Program-made: the position numbers and the translations under genes
Shown here: piece by piece, positions 20,353 through 32,029 of the stretch
How the letters are laid out: every line of letters starts with the position of its first letter
Position numbering within the stretch: the stretch's first letter is position 1
The notes under the pieces: model-generated
The model's input: only the letters and a program-made list of their open reading frames with translations
Databases searched by the model: none
Told to the model about the DNA's origin: nothing
Source of the DNA: Acanthosepion pharaonis
Taxonomy: Eukaryota > Mollusca > Cephalopoda > Sepiida > Sepiidae
Direction of reading: 5' to 3'
Assembly (NCBI GenBank): GCA_903632075.3
Contig: CAHIKZ030002090.1
Coordinates: forward strand, 5,838,501-5,902,500
Length of the DNA: 64,000 nt

Positions 20353-20729
20353 TGTTATATAGGAATTAAGTGCCCCTGCTGACACTTGTTTGAACATAGA
20401 TCACACATGAACAAACACATGTGATCTCATTATTCCTTAGGCAGATCACGTGACCATAGTGGAAATGCATATATAGAGAAAGTCGCGTGACGTATGATGT
20501 ATTTGCTATTCTAGTCTTTCCCCCTTACTGTATTTAATATTTCTCCTCTATCCCATTTGGGTCGCTATTCTCTTCTCACTATACGAAGTACTATTACTAC
20601 AAGTATTATCCTAAGACATCTGATACGAGTATTATTTATTGGTGTATTATGATTGGTACTTGCAATTACAAGGTCCTACTAAATTGGCATTGACAAAGTA
20701 TCTAGCAAGTATACGTTGTCAACATAACA
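20353..20729 (+). repeat. candidate LTR (377 bp)
   Basis: It starts TGTTAT and ends ATAACA, a perfect 6-bp inverted end, and contains CACGTGA and a TATA-like CATATATAGAG. It is followed by GTGGCAAAAAAGGG, which resembles a diverged primer site. There is no direct duplication of flanks, so it would be one end of a truncated element. Confidence 0.45.
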
Positions 20730-21055
20730 GTGGCAAAAAAGGGTCTTTTCTAACAACACAACAATATCTTTGGAGATGAAAATGTTCAGTGGGTCGCCTT
20801 GGAATTATTTCACATCTGTTGAGCCTTGGAGAAACAGCGCTGTTTAAAATTGAGAAAGGAGTTGACTTTCATGGTATTTTTTCATGTAGTCTAAATAGGG
20901 TTTATTTGTGAATCCTGAGCAGTATTCTTGAAGAAAATAAGCTGTTTTGTGTGCTTCAAACTTGTAAGATTAAAGTCATATTTTTTGTTTTGGCATGTCT
21001 GCTGGTGGGAGTAGAATCATGTGTGATTGTTCCTTAAGGAAAGAGAGGGTTAAGC

Positions 21056-21413
21056 CAGGGGTTGGCAACCTATGACATGCATACCAAGCAATTTCCAATG
21101 GCACGCAGCCACAAATAACATCACAAATTCCGAACCAATAACTACTAAAAATGCGAAGAATATATTTAGCTGTTTCAAAATCTGCTCACTCTTTGGACTC
21201 TCATTAATAACAAAATCTTAAAAAAATAACTTTTAAAAACAGTTTATTTGTATTAATGCCGTTTGCATATTATTGTATATATTACTATATAAAATATATT
21301 GTACAACAGGCATATTGACCTTGACTTGTATAAAAATATGTATGCTGTTGGCATGCTGAATGATTTTAAAACCCTAAGTCAGCACATAGTCAGCAAAAGG
21401 TTGCCTATCCATG
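21056..21413. mobile_element. non-autonomous hAT element
   Basis: Ends CAGGGGTTGGCAACCT and, reversed, CATGGATAGGCAACCT match at 13 of 16 positions. A perfect 8-bp duplication GGTTAAGC flanks it (21048-21055 and 21414-21421), as hAT transposases make. 358 bp, no transposase. Confidence 0.92.
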
Positions 21414-21805
21414 GGTTAAGCAAAGGCAGTAGAGATGAAATGAGTTTTGCTCACCTGCTGACTGTAGTAGTAATTATAATGGCTATTAAGTATTTTTTTT
21501 GGTTCACATGTGTTGAAAAAATTATTTGCTGATTTGGAGAACATCTTGTCCAGATAGTTATATCATGTAGATGTGTTTTAGGGTTTTGAAATTTGCAAAT
21601 TTTCTTTTTACATGTACTCCTTTAAAATATTGTTTAAGAAATAATTGCATGGTTACATGTCAGAGGCTTATTGTACCGATTAGATTTATTTACATTAAAA
21701 CATTTCCTCTCTTTAACAAACTACTGTTTTCTGTTGTATAGAAGTTATTTGGATAGTGTATAATCAAAAAATCTTACTATGGTAAAATAAGTAAGTGCTC
21801 TCCAG

Positions 21806-21914
21806 CTTATTTTTCTTTAATAAGATTTCTCTCATATTCAGGCTGGTAGATGAAAATAAATAAGTATATTGTTTAATAAATAAATGAAACATCTACTCAA
21901 ATACAAGTATACAT
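21806..21914 (+). repeat. dispersed repeat, intact copy (empty site)
   Basis: TTTTTCTTTAATAAGATTTC, then CAGGCTGGTAGATG, then AAATAAATAAGTATATTG match 63171-63210 plus 63366-63433, where a MITE interrupts the copy at the TA (21847-21848 here). Confidence 0.8.
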
Positions 21915-22585
21915 TAAAAATAATATTTGTTGGATTAATAAAAATCCATTATTTATTTTAGAAAATGACTTTGTTTACATTTGAAGCAGATATGAAAAAT
22001 TTTGGAAGGTCTATGATGAGAGGAATTTTGCTTAAAGGCACTATTTTAGCCTTGCCTAATCGGTTCAGTTCTCAGTTGGTTAGAGCATGTCAGATCTAAT
22101 GACAACTCCATCTGCCCAGGGGTATGCAGTATTGTATCCTGCTGGAGAGTGCTTATAGTATATATCTAAAATTGTCATTTAATGAATTTGGTATTTATGA
22201 CAAATTGTCCAACTTTGTTTTATTGAGATTTGGTTAAAAAAAAAAATGAGGGCAGTAAGGACAAATAAAAGCAGTAAGTATAAAACCAATCCTGTTTGAA
22301 AACTTTTCTAACCTATTGTATTTAGATTTTCCTTGCATAAAATTGAAGAATAAAACAACTGTATATCTTCTGATTAAAAAAACTAAAAATGCATTTCAAA
22401 TTGACATCACAGGTTGAAATCCTATCTGATCCCCATGGTTAGATTGTTAAATGTTATAGGCCACAGGGATTTACTTGATTTGATTAAACTCACTTTTATA
22501 ACTATTTGCCTTAAGCACTGTATTGATAAAGACAATGTTTGATCAAATAGATCTTTGTCAATCAAAATGTAGGGTTTACAGTTAT
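21915..22585. other. intergenic; possible degenerate tRNA-type SINE near 22063
   Basis: Mostly nothing recognised. CTCAGTTGGTTAGAGCATGT near 22071-22090 resembles a tRNA A-box region but no clear B-box follows. Confidence 0.35.
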
Positions 22586-22587
22586 AT

Positions 22588-22800
22588 GGGCATGTAGCCG
22601 AGTGGTTAGAACATTTGCTTTCTGTCTGAGATCTGAGTTCAAATCTCACCATGGTTGATTTGTCAGGAAGGTGATTTCTTGATGTTATCGGTCTGGAGGA
22701 GGCGATCCCATCATGCTGAACATTTGGAAAGTGCCTGAAAGGTTGACATTGGGTAGACAGAACTCTAGGGAGCCATCGATGGTTGTACTAGCATGAATTC
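22588..22800 (+). repeat. tRNA-derived SINE, family C
   Basis: The head GGGCATGTAGCCGAGTGGTT has a pol III A-box (TAGCCGAGTGG). GAGTTCAAATCTCACC about 35 bases later is a B-box. The head does not fold as a functional tRNA and continues into a non-tRNA body, so it is a SINE. The right end is uncertain. Confidence 0.7.
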
Positions 22801-22869
22801 ACAATTTATTGTAACCAAGGGTTTGAGAATGCTGGCCATGTTCAGACTGTTGATCATGCAAGATAACAC

Positions 22870-23400
22870 ACTCGCTCCCAGAAACTGTAACTAAGGTCTG
22901 CATAGTTGCAATATAAACTTCAGGTGGGCTCTATGGGTGTTAAAAAAACACAAATGTGCCTAGCCACCTTTGTAGACTGGCATCCTTGGATACAAGTGGC
23001 TGCACCATTTACATTATATACTGTTAGATCAGGGCTACAGGAATGTAGGATGCCCATGGCTAAGATACAAAGACAAGTTGAAAAGCAACTTGTCAGCAGT
23101 CAATATACCACATAACACCCTTGAGCACTTAGCCTTGGAGCAGGTAGAATGGAGATCAACGTGTTTTAGTGGACTCAGCAATTTTCTATCTGCTTGTCTG
23201 AATCATCTTCAAGTAGCGAGAACTAGATCTAAAAGATCAGCCAATCTAACAGTGATCTCATCTCACAATCCTCACACTTGCTCCATATGTGGCCTCCTTT
23301 GTAAATCACTAGCGGGTCTTAAATGCCACTTAAGATTAGCGCATAAACTTTTATGACTGAATCAATAAGCTGTCAGATCCTCATATGTCGAAACCGACGG
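22870..23400 (+). pseudogene. LINE ORF2 3' end with C2H2 finger
   Basis: The last part of a non-LTR retrotransposon ORF2. RYKDKLKSNLSAVNIP near 23062-23110 and EQVEWRSTCFSGLSNF near 23140-23190 are the familiar connection region. The frame 23078-23356 ends in a zinc finger C-x2-C-x12-H-x4-H (starting CSICGLL) near 23275-23350, which such LINEs carry at their extreme C-terminus. Upstream the frame shifts at least once. The 3' untranslated tail reads CGAAACCGACGGGAGAGTCC and runs into (ATT)n(TA)n. 5'-truncated, dead copy. Confidence 0.8.
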
Positions 23401-23404
23401 GAGA

Positions 23405-23407
23405 GTC

Positions 23408-23438
<31 letters not shown>

Positions 23439-23445
23439 TATACGT
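23405..23445. repeat. (ATT)n(TA)n tail of the LINE
   Basis: Simple repeat immediately after the LINE 3' end, consistent with a microsatellite tail or target. Confidence 0.8.
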
Positions 23446-25930
23446 TAAGTTAAGCGTCGTCTGGCACACACCAAGGGAGCTTAAGGATAAAGAATTGAAA
23501 TGGTACATCTAACTCACTCATGTCTTCTCTCCCCCCTCACTTCCTCACTTCGTTAAGTTACATATATGTCTGACCCGTCAAAACTGTGTAAATTTCTTTC
23601 CATTTTTCATTTCAACCTTTGGAAGTAAAGTCTGATGATCCAGAGCCCTTTAAAAGGGCTGTGGTGAAATAATTTATTACATGGAACCTTAAAGTGGTCT
23701 GTTTTTATTCAAATTTATTTGCTCTGAATTTACATTGAGCTCTCTGGATATCATCCTCCTTGGGTCTACCCATATGGATTACCTAGTTTTGCATAAACTA
23801 TATATATATATATCCTGAAAAAATCTAAAATTTTATAATGGCTAGGAGAAAAAGAAAACAAAAAAAAAACAATAGAGAATAGTATGCATTCTAAAACATT
23901 ATTGTCACAAAACCTTATTTTTGTATTATTTTCAAGTTTTGTGTCCATAACATATATACGTCTAATCAAGTGAACCGTGACACCTGTTAATGTCCTAAAT
24001 AAGATTCAGATCTTATTGTGATTCACAGATCTTTGCATCACAACTAAAAAAAGAACAGATATGATCTATATCACAAGACCTCTGACTGATTGTTCTGATG
24101 AGTAGGTCATGTATGTAAGAACAAAGATTTTTTGGGGCTTGTTGGAAGGCACCACAGGCTGACACAGTGAATGCTTCTATGAGCCTTCCAAGAACAATTA
24201 TTCTGTGTTTGGATTTCTGTACCTCTGCATTACTATTTTTGGATAGGTTTTGGATTTTTTTGCCATATTAAAATGTGGGGCTTTCTGTCAACAACTTTAT
24301 TTTCTCTCGATTCTTGTAAATATATTTTTCAATAGATGACCACTGGAATTTATCTTATTTTCCCTATCCACATGAAAATTATAAATATATATTTTGAAAA
24401 AAAATTGCTTAAATGAACATTGGGGAATATTTATCATTTTGCCCCTCCTTTTCATGAAAATTGTAAATAGGGGACTATATTTGAATTTTATAGAGAAATT
24501 GTGGTATTTTCGTGAAAGAGACACTATTTGAGTGCATAGATCAGTAATAGTGATTAGCTGGATTAAAGGAGATAACAGTAATAACCACTCTTCCTCTCAC
24601 CCCTACTTTTTGAACTTGTGCCACATATTTTTGTATTTTCCAAAATAACTAGGTACCATAGATTTTTTTGGTGGGGGAGGGGTGCAAAATGAAAGCAAAA
24701 AATGCTACTCTGTTTATAAAAACGTAACAAAAATCAGGAAATTATTCATTAATAAACAAATTACTTACTGAATAGTTTATCTAATTAAAATGTTTTTTTA
24801 AGTGCAAAATATTTTCAAAAGTATTTTATTTTTACTTTTTGCAAATGTTTATTTATTTTTTTTTTTTATAGAAGATTAAATAGGAAATTATTCAACAATT
24901 CTGGCTTACCTCCCTGTTGATTATATAAGGTTAAAAATAATTATGCATGATGTTTGCAGGTGCTTTGAATTTTTATGACATTTATAAAAAAGAAAGCAAA
25001 TTGAAGGCAATCAATTATCAGTATCAATTCAATAATACAACCAGTTGGTGTATATTGACTTAGATTTATATCTTGGTCAGCCTATGAACTTTCCAGCTGA
25101 CCTTCATAGTATGGTCGTCATGTTAAATGACCAAAATATCTATTGTTTAATATTTTTCCATTTCAGGACTAGTTTTCTCATAGGACTCAAACTTATCAAA
25201 AATAGTTCCCTTTTTCTTTTTTTTTTCTTTTTTTTTTTAAATATTTGTGAATGTGGCCTTTTCAACTGTTTATTTAGTTTGTGCAAGGTTTACACATTTT
25301 GTGTGTTGGTTTTCAGATTCACAAATGTGCTCAGGTTATGTGTTTTCTATGTATCTATGTATTTTCTTAAGTGTCAGGTTTTTTTTTTTTTTTAAACTTT
25401 TGGTGAGGTGTATTTGTAGTGTCACAAAGATTATCTGACTTTGACCCAGCTATAATTTATATACATGTCAAAGGGTAAGAAATGCATCATCTGACAATCT
25501 GGCTTGTGTTGTGAAACGTAAGCTGTCTCACCTGTTCATGGCAATCTCTCGAAACTACTGCATGTTTAGTCTAGACTTCAATTTCTCTTGCTGATTATAG
25601 CTAAGGTCACATCACTGATACAATATATAATCAATTCAACTCAAAAGTAAGTCCGTAATTCACTTCTTTTCCCTGTCTGCTAATGTGTATAGGGTTCGCT
25701 GCTTGAATAGACTATTATTGCATTCAATTTCTGTAAATATGTTAAGTATTTTCTCTCAAATATGTATACCTGTCATTGTTTGCTTTCACATATAAAGAAA
25801 GTGTTACCATATTGAGGGTATGATAATCCTATGTTGGGGTGGTAAGATACATTTACGTCCAGCACCCATTTAAAGAAGAGGATTACATATGTGATACAAT
25901 TCAGATGAAATAAATTGCATTTCAGGTAAT
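23446..25930. other. intergenic, nothing recognised
   Basis: AT-rich with poly-T runs (near 25215-25240 and 25378-25394) and a short TA run at 23800. No open frame has a recognisable domain and no repeat ends are seen. GTTAAGTTA occurs at both 23444 and 23553. Confidence 0.5.
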
Positions 25931-25936
25931 ATTGAA

Positions 25937-26065
25937 ATCAGAGCTGAGTTTGAATTCCAGTCAGGTTCATTACATTCACTTACATGCAAATGCGCTTAGG
26001 AAATGTATGTATCTGTGTCTTCTTCCTCCAGCTATGGGTTAAATAGTAGGAATAATAATTTTTAT
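25937..26065 (+). repeat. SINE family A, degenerate fragment
   Basis: GCTGAGTTTGAATTCCAGTC (B-box), TTCATTACATTCACTTACAT, TTCCTCCAGCTATGGGTTAA and ATAGTAGGA line up in order with the 28363 copy. Confidence 0.7.
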
Positions 26066-26308
26066 CCCCAAAAGATTATTAATGCAATATTTACCTTCAC
26101 AAAAAAAAAAAACAAGAATTAATCTTACAATCCAAAATATGTTTTGGCTTTAAATAACCCATAAAGGGTTGATAAGCCATAAAAAATAAATAAATCAGAA
26201 AATTTAGACATTATTTATCATTTTATTTTTACTGCAAGATTTTTTTCATGACCAAAGGATGTAGGTCTAATTTTCATTTTACAAGTCACTTTTCAAAATA
26301 GCATAATA

Positions 26309-27528
26309 CAGTAGTCCACCGCTATTAGGTGAACCAGCTTACCACAGTACCCTGTGTACCATGAGTGGGTGGTGAACCCCAAGATTTTGCTCTTGTACCT
26401 CAATATTGCTCACTTTTTTAAAAATTCAACCCTATTTTACCAATTTCTGTGCCATCTTCTCCACAATAGACAGAACAAACAGCGATCATCAGATGGGCCC
26501 TAATTTGTTTTAATAATTAGGCCTCTTTTTCACATGTTTTACTTTGATTTTGATGATCAGACTGTTTCACACCTAATCATTGGTAATATTTACACATGAT
26601 TACTTTATATTTCTATTTTGCATGCGATCAAAGAGTTCCTATAATATCGGACTAATTAACAGGAATTCAATCACTGCAATCAGATGCCACTGATAGGGTA
26701 TAAATAGGAGTACTTTTCTCTGGTTGATCATGTTTGATTTGACTGTTCATCAGTAGACATCAAGAATCTCTCATAAATAAACAAATATAAATAGCACATA
26801 GTAATTAGGGGTTGCAATCGGGAATTCCCAGGAATTCATTTTCTGGGAAATTACGACTCATAGTAGTAATACAAAATATCTAAACATAAAGCGTACACAG
26901 TAAAGGAAAAACTGCATTTGATAAATAGGATACAGAATGGTGAAATGAAGGCAAAGATGAGCAGGGATACAGGTGTACCTGAATCACCTTCAGGGGTTGG
27001 GTGAAGGAGGAGACCAAGCTGCAAGAGTTCACAGAGACTGTTCATGGGTCAGAATGACTGTGTAGAAAGAAGGCCCAGACAGCCAATGATGAACAGCTGG
27101 ACAAGGCTATGCTCACCTGGTTTGTGAAAGAGCAGAGCCAGGGGACTCTTCTGTCAGGTCCCATGATGAAGCACCAGGCAAAGAAGGGAGACCTCATTGC
27201 CAGCAAGGGGTAGCTCCAGCGTTTCCAGAAGAGGCACAGAATATGAGCAGTGAAGATTCATGGGGAGCAGAGGTCAGCCGACACAGCAGCAGCAGACTCC
27301 TTCCCAACCCAGCTGAAGGAGGAAGAAGCTGCAGCACCACCAGCCCCAGTCAAGAGCCACACTGATGCAGTAGACCACTTTCACTGGCTCATTGAGTATA
27401 TAAGAGGACAGCAGGACGAGGAACTCATCACCACCCCACACCTGAGAAACCTTCTCAGTAGGACCCAGCTGAGAGCTAGGAAGGGCAGGGTGCAGAAGAA
27501 GCTCACTGACTTTTTTATTAAATATTGA
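26309..27528 (+). mobile_element. Tigger/pogo-type DNA transposon, internally deleted
   Basis: The left end CAGTAGTCCACCGCTATTAG follows TA (26307-26308) and is a Tigger-type terminal repeat. I find no matching right end in the next 800 bp, so the 3' side is lost or diverged; the end given is the stop of the transposase remnant. Confidence 0.75.
26895..27528 (+). pseudogene. Tigger/Jerky-like transposase, DDE domain missing
   Basis: A pipsqueak-type helix-turn-helix is readable first (LINRIQNGEMKAKMSRDTGV, about 26907-26966), then after a frame change GWVKEETKLQEFTE. A CENP-B-type DNA-binding part runs from 27070: EQLDKAMLTWFVKEQSQGT, LLSGPMMKHQAKK, an in-frame TAG, LQRFQKRHRI, a TGA and GEQRSAD. 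The same frame then continues to a C-terminal tail ending RVQKKLTDFFIKY. The roughly 200-residue DDE catalytic core between the two parts is absent. This is not a domesticated gene as it stands, since the frame holds stops and a frameshift. Confidence 0.85.
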
Positions 27529-27539
27529 GTTGATGGTCA

Positions 27540-28360
27540 TTGATGATTTTATTCATATGAATGTATTTTTTTATTTATTTATATAACTATTGTGTTTATT
27601 GTCTGATTTTATCATATGTATAGCAAACGTGATATTTGTGGAAAGAAATTTAATTTCTTATATTTCATGCTTTCTGTGTTTGTCTTTTCCTTTTATAACG
27701 CTGTACTATTTTTCAAACTAGACCATAATGCATTGCAAGATGAAGCACTTTTGAGAATTGTTAAAATTTATTGTATAAAAATCTGCTGTAAAATACTGAA
27801 ATAAGTTGAAATTTTGGGTAACTTGCTTTTTAAGTCACATGCTAAGTATCTAATAAAAATTTCCTGAATGGTTATCTTTTTGCTTAATTAAAAAATAAAG
27901 AAATTTTGATAAAATTTACCTTTTGGGAGTTATTGACAATCAAAGTTTGGACTCATTTGTGTTGTGGCAGTCATTACTGGCATTCTTTGCATATATTTGC
28001 TGTGGAATAGACATTCCCTTGTCTCAATTATTGCACACACACACTGATGCAAACAAAGCCAATAATGGCTGCCTTGCCATAGCTGACAATGACATGAATG
28101 AGTCCAAACTTTTATTGTCGATAACTCAAAAAAATTTTTAATAAAATATAGTAAGATCGCTTAGTCTAAGGATAATGTCAAAATTTGTCCCCAAATTTTC
28201 AACAGATAAAATTGACACCTTAAACCCATATGTATATATTTTTTTCTCTTATTTTCTTTATTTCTTGAGACTCTTGAAAACTGCAAAATATTTGTTCAAA
28301 GATTGAAAAAAATAAGACAACAAATTGGTGACTATTCAGTATTAGAATTATCTATAGGAG
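27540..28360. other. intergenic, nothing recognised
   Basis: AT-rich, with short open frames lacking domains. Confidence 0.5.
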
Positions 28361-28362
28361 GC

Positions 28363-28650
28363 ATGGTGGAGTAATGGATAGTGGCTTGGATTGAGGAATC
28401 AGAAAGCCGAGTTTGAATTCCAGTTGAATCCATTACATGCTAATACCCTTGGGAAAGGTATAAATCTTCTTCTCCCCTCAGCTATGGGTAAATAGCAGGA
28501 CAGATCAGGTTCTATAGCCTTGGATGGCAACTGGTCTACCACAGAAAGAAATGGCAACCTACTGCATGAAAAAAATCTGCCTCATCAGTCATGTATCAAA
28601 AGATATATGATTGCCTAAGTGTGTATCATGCATGGCACATAACTGACTGA
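28363..28650 (+). repeat. tRNA-derived SINE, family A, fullest copy
   Basis: Head GGCATGGTGGAGTAATGG (A-box-like), GAGTTTGAATTCCAG (B-box), then the body ATTACATGCTAATACCCTTG, CAGCTATGGGTAAATAGCAG, TGGATGGCAACTGGTC and the palindromic tail CATGTATCAAAAGATATATG. Serves as the reference for the split copy at 5440/17126 and for fragments elsewhere. Confidence 0.85.
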
Positions 28651-28899
28651 CTTATTTCTCCTTCTGTGTGCTGTGTTCCTTCAGGACACAAGCAATCCAG
28701 ACTGTCATCTTCTATGTGTTTTATTTCTTCAGGACATGATTGATCCTGGCTGTTTTCTTTGTGTTATGTCCCTTCAGGATGTGGTTGATCTTGGTTATCT
28801 CCTGTATGCTGTGTACCTTCAGAACATGAGCGATCATTTGTAGCTCTTAGTAACATTTGTCTTTTCATTATGTCTCTCACCCTGTTCTGCGATACATTT

Positions 28900-29215
28900 A
28901 CATAGGCTCATTAAATAGTTTACTCACTGCTCTCCTCTGTCCCTCCTGTCTTCAATATGTCCTGTGAGTGTCAAATTCTTCCAGCCCTCTTCCCTCATTA
29001 TATGTCCTAGAAATTTCAACTCTTGCTGATTCTAAGTATACGTCTCGTTTGTCTTTCCATTTTCCTTAAAACTTCTGCATCACACCCAATTTTCAGTCCA
29101 TGTGATTCTCAGCATCCTTTTGTAGAGCCACATTTCTCTTCTTCATCTGTGAGGAGATTGTCCAACATATGCTGCCATAGAGGAGGACTGATGTTACATA
29201 ACAGTTTAGTAGTCT
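28900..29215 (-). pseudogene. LINE ORF2 fragment
   Basis: Read on -, near 29205-29120: RLLNCYVTSVLLYGSICWTI, then RMLRITWTEN, and near 28990 LKFLGHIMREEGWKNLTLTG and HIEDRRDR. These are the post-RT motifs of a LINE ORF2, the same family as 52730-52915. Frames change at least twice. Confidence 0.75.
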
Positions 29216-29515
29216 TTTCTTTGTTTCTAATTAATTTTTTCTGATTCTTGATACTTTGTTTCGCAGAATTAGTTGCTACTATTTGAAAATCCAGACCATT
29301 GACTTGTTAACCCTGACATGAATTTATACAAGCATTAAGAATTAACTGAAAATAAAGTTGCACTATTGGAAATTGATCTCTTCTCTAGATTTAATGTAGC
29401 CTTCAAGCTGATAGGAAAATTTTAGATTTGAGGTTTTACACTTTTGCATTCAAGCAAAACTTAAGAATGAATACATGTATGTGAAATGAGGTATTATTTT
29501 GTTTTCAGAGACACC

Positions 29516-29666
29516 ATGTATTTGCTTGGGTTTTATATCAGCCCCTTGACCATGATTAGTACATTTTTCATTGTCTTGCTGTCTATCTTGATTAACATGA
29601 AACACAAAAAAAAACACAACTTTCCTCCTGGACCTTGGTGTTTGCCTGTTCTTGGAAACCTATTGA
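29516..29666 (+). CDS. P450 exon 1: signal anchor and proline hinge
   Basis: The start is the ATG at 29516. A splice acceptor (TTATTTTGTTTTCAG) ends at 29508, eight bases before it, so this is probably the second exon of the mRNA and the earlier in-frame ATG at 29486 is intronic. Residues 6-28 form one hydrophobic helix (endoplasmic reticulum signal anchor), followed by the basic KHKKKH. The proline-rich hinge FPPGPWCLPVLGNL is at 36-49, which P450s need for folding. Donor GTGAGT at 29667, phase 1. 50 residues plus one base. Confidence 0.92.
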
Positions 29667-30672
29667 GTGAGTATGAAACAATCATTTATTTCATTTTTTA
29701 ATTAGTATTCCTTTCCTGTTTATTCCAGTTGCCCTCCAATAAACTCTTCAATCCTCATTCTAAACCTAAAAAAAAAAAAAAAAAATATAATGGTCTCAGT
29801 GATATTCAATCTCTTATCTTTTGTCCTTAGGTGTCTACTTTTCTGTGGTATTTCATTACTAATTACACAATGGTAAGGAAACTTGTGAACTCATCTGACC
29901 AGAAAAGCAGACCCATTTTTTTAGCATGTGAGCTGGTTTGTTGTTGTCATGCATAATGAGCATGCAACTTTTTAAGATCAGATAATACAGATGTAACAAT
30001 ATATGCAAATTCTCTGAACAAATCAAAGGTTGATCTCAAAGGGTTAAAAAACCAATGATACTTGCTCAATAAGAGAGTATTTCGAGGAGACATGCAACTT
30101 GCGACAATAATAGTAAAGACTTATACTATTGAGTTTTTTTACTATAATAATGAAGGTTCAGGGTCTTTCAGATGACTTTTATTAATTCAGCTTTTATTTT
30201 CTCAAAGTACTTATATCTAAAATAAAGGTCAATATGTTTTGAATAAAAATATTTAATCTTTTGATAACTAGAAAGAGTTGAATTAAAAATCAAGAATAGA
30301 ATAATAAATCAACTCCCTTACATACCAGTATTTACATCTACATGAATAAGAGAGAATCTACCCAAATCCTTATTTTGTCAAATGTAAATGTATAGTAGCT
30401 GTTCTTCTGAGCTCAATGAAATGTGTACAGCAGCTTTTAACTTTGAACATAAGCAATCCAACAAATAAAGAATACCTTGAGTCATAAAATATTCCCTAAA
30501 ATGCTTATGCAAAATTTTAAAAAAATTTTTAAATCTTTTCTTTTCATACGTACACATAAAAAATTATAATTGTAGCATCACTTTTTTATGCATGTTTGAT
30601 TAAAAATATATTTGTTTTATCTAAAGTTACTTATTTTTACAGAAATGGTTAAAATTTTTTTTTTTGTATATG

Positions 30673-30740
<68 letters not shown>

Positions 30741-30939
30741 ATTAATTGATTTAAAATATATTTTTTTTCACTACACAGTTGAAACATGGTTAGAACTGTG
30801 TAGCGAAAAAAAATATTTTAAATCAATTAATTTATAATATTAATGCTCTGTAAATTTACATTGAGCACTATTTTGTAAAAATAAAAATATCTATAACAAC
30901 ACGGATTATATATCTTACTGTTCTTTCTTTTTATTTTAT

Positions 30940-30998
<59 letters not shown>

Positions 30999-31443
30999 TA
31001 TATTTCATTAAATAATATAAACATATTATGTCTATTCATTTTTATAATAATGCGTTCTAGCTCTCTAATTATCTTTTCGATATATATATTTTTTGTTTTT
31101 GATCATTTAACACCGTGCTGCATTTTACCATATCTGGTTACCTCCCTTGCATTCTGAACACTTGTTTAAAGACACTGTAACCACAATAGTTAATTTTAAA
31201 ATAATTATAACAGAGCCTATTCACCATCGCAACTATATTAAGTTTGTCTTTGCAATTCATCCCTGAGGATGATCCCAGGGGTGCTTGAAAATACTTGGGT
31301 TAACAAAAAATATGGGGCCTTCTTTGATGAATTTCATCTTAACATAAAAAAGATAGAGAACTACAAAGGATTATTATAAAAATAAGTAGACCTAATATGT
31401 CTATATTATTTAATGAAACATGCTTGAATGAAGATATGCTGCC

Positions 31444-31478
<35 letters not shown>

Positions 31479-31654
31479 CATTTGTCCATGCATTGAATAT
31501 TGCTGTCACTTCTGATTTGGTGCTTCTACTATGTATTTAGAGATTCTTGATAAAATCTGCAATATTTTCAGTCCTGACCTAGCATCTCAGTTTTAGTCAC
31601 TAAACTTAACTGTAACGTAACTTCCCTGTGCCTTTTTTTATAAATATTTTCATG
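29667..31654. other. P450 intron 1, proximal part
   Basis: Includes a poly-A at 29770-29784, the TA arrays and foldback at 30680-31000 and a (TG)n at 31448-31478. Otherwise AT-rich with nothing recognised. Confidence 0.5.
30690..30995. repeat. foldback flanked by (TA)n arrays
   Basis: Arms at about 30734-30780 (TTATAAATTAATTGATTTAA, then TTCACTACACAGTT) and 30796-30840 (AACTGTGTAGCG, then TTAAATCAATTAATTTATAA) are reverse complements with a loop of about 15 bp. (TA)n runs lie at about 30680-30735 and 30952-30994; the second is preceded by CACACACACACA. Confidence 0.88.
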
Positions 31655-32025
31655 GTAATTGTTCTGATGAGCTTTCCTCTTTGGTACCTCAACTTTACAA
31701 ATTTAAGTGCAGTACTAGATTGGCAGCTAGGTCTCATTCATTTTACAGTTGAAATTTCGTGATGTAAACATAAGTTCTATGCTAACAGTTTCTTCTATCA
31801 TTCTTCTTACTTGTAAAACTCACTTCCAGCTTCTTGCATTCCAGTCAAATTTGATCTTCAAAAATTTAAATGCAATGTCAATTACCATCTGTCTCTTTAA
31901 TTCCTTTTCTTTTATTATTCACTCTCCTTAATAAGGTTTTTATTTTTTTTTCTAAAATTCTTTCACACTCAGCAAGCTTTTGTGTCTTAGTGGCTTTATT
32001 GGCTTGCTTGGGGTGAAATGGTTAA
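31655..32025 (+). repeat. LINE 3' end, family L1x copy
   Basis: It matches 48425-48765 and 60400-60650: GTACTAGATTGGCAGCTAGG, TTCTATGCTAACAGTTTCTT, TTCAAAAATTTAAATGCAAT, then TGGCTTTATTGGCTTGCTTG. In the equivalent place the 60400 copy encodes SFFTHLWNSLP, the end of a LINE ORF2 (family name is mine, local). Confidence 0.7.
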
Positions 32026-32029
32026 AAAA

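Noticed and set aside
22588..22660. Possible functional tRNA gene
   Set aside because: Good A- and B-boxes, but the acceptor stem does not pair and the sequence continues into a SINE body.
27250..27528. Independent 92-residue gene
   Set aside because: It is the tail of the Tigger transposase frame, which continues upstream through stops.
29486..29515. Upstream in-frame ATG of the P450
   Set aside because: It lies before the strong acceptor ending at 29508, so it is probably intronic; the ATG at 29516 gives a normal P450 anchor length.
30827..31039. Open frames with YIYIYI or similar repeats (also 35369-35665, 54741-55145, 58494-58852, 63294-63500)
   Set aside because: They are translations of (TA)n/(CA)n arrays, not genes.
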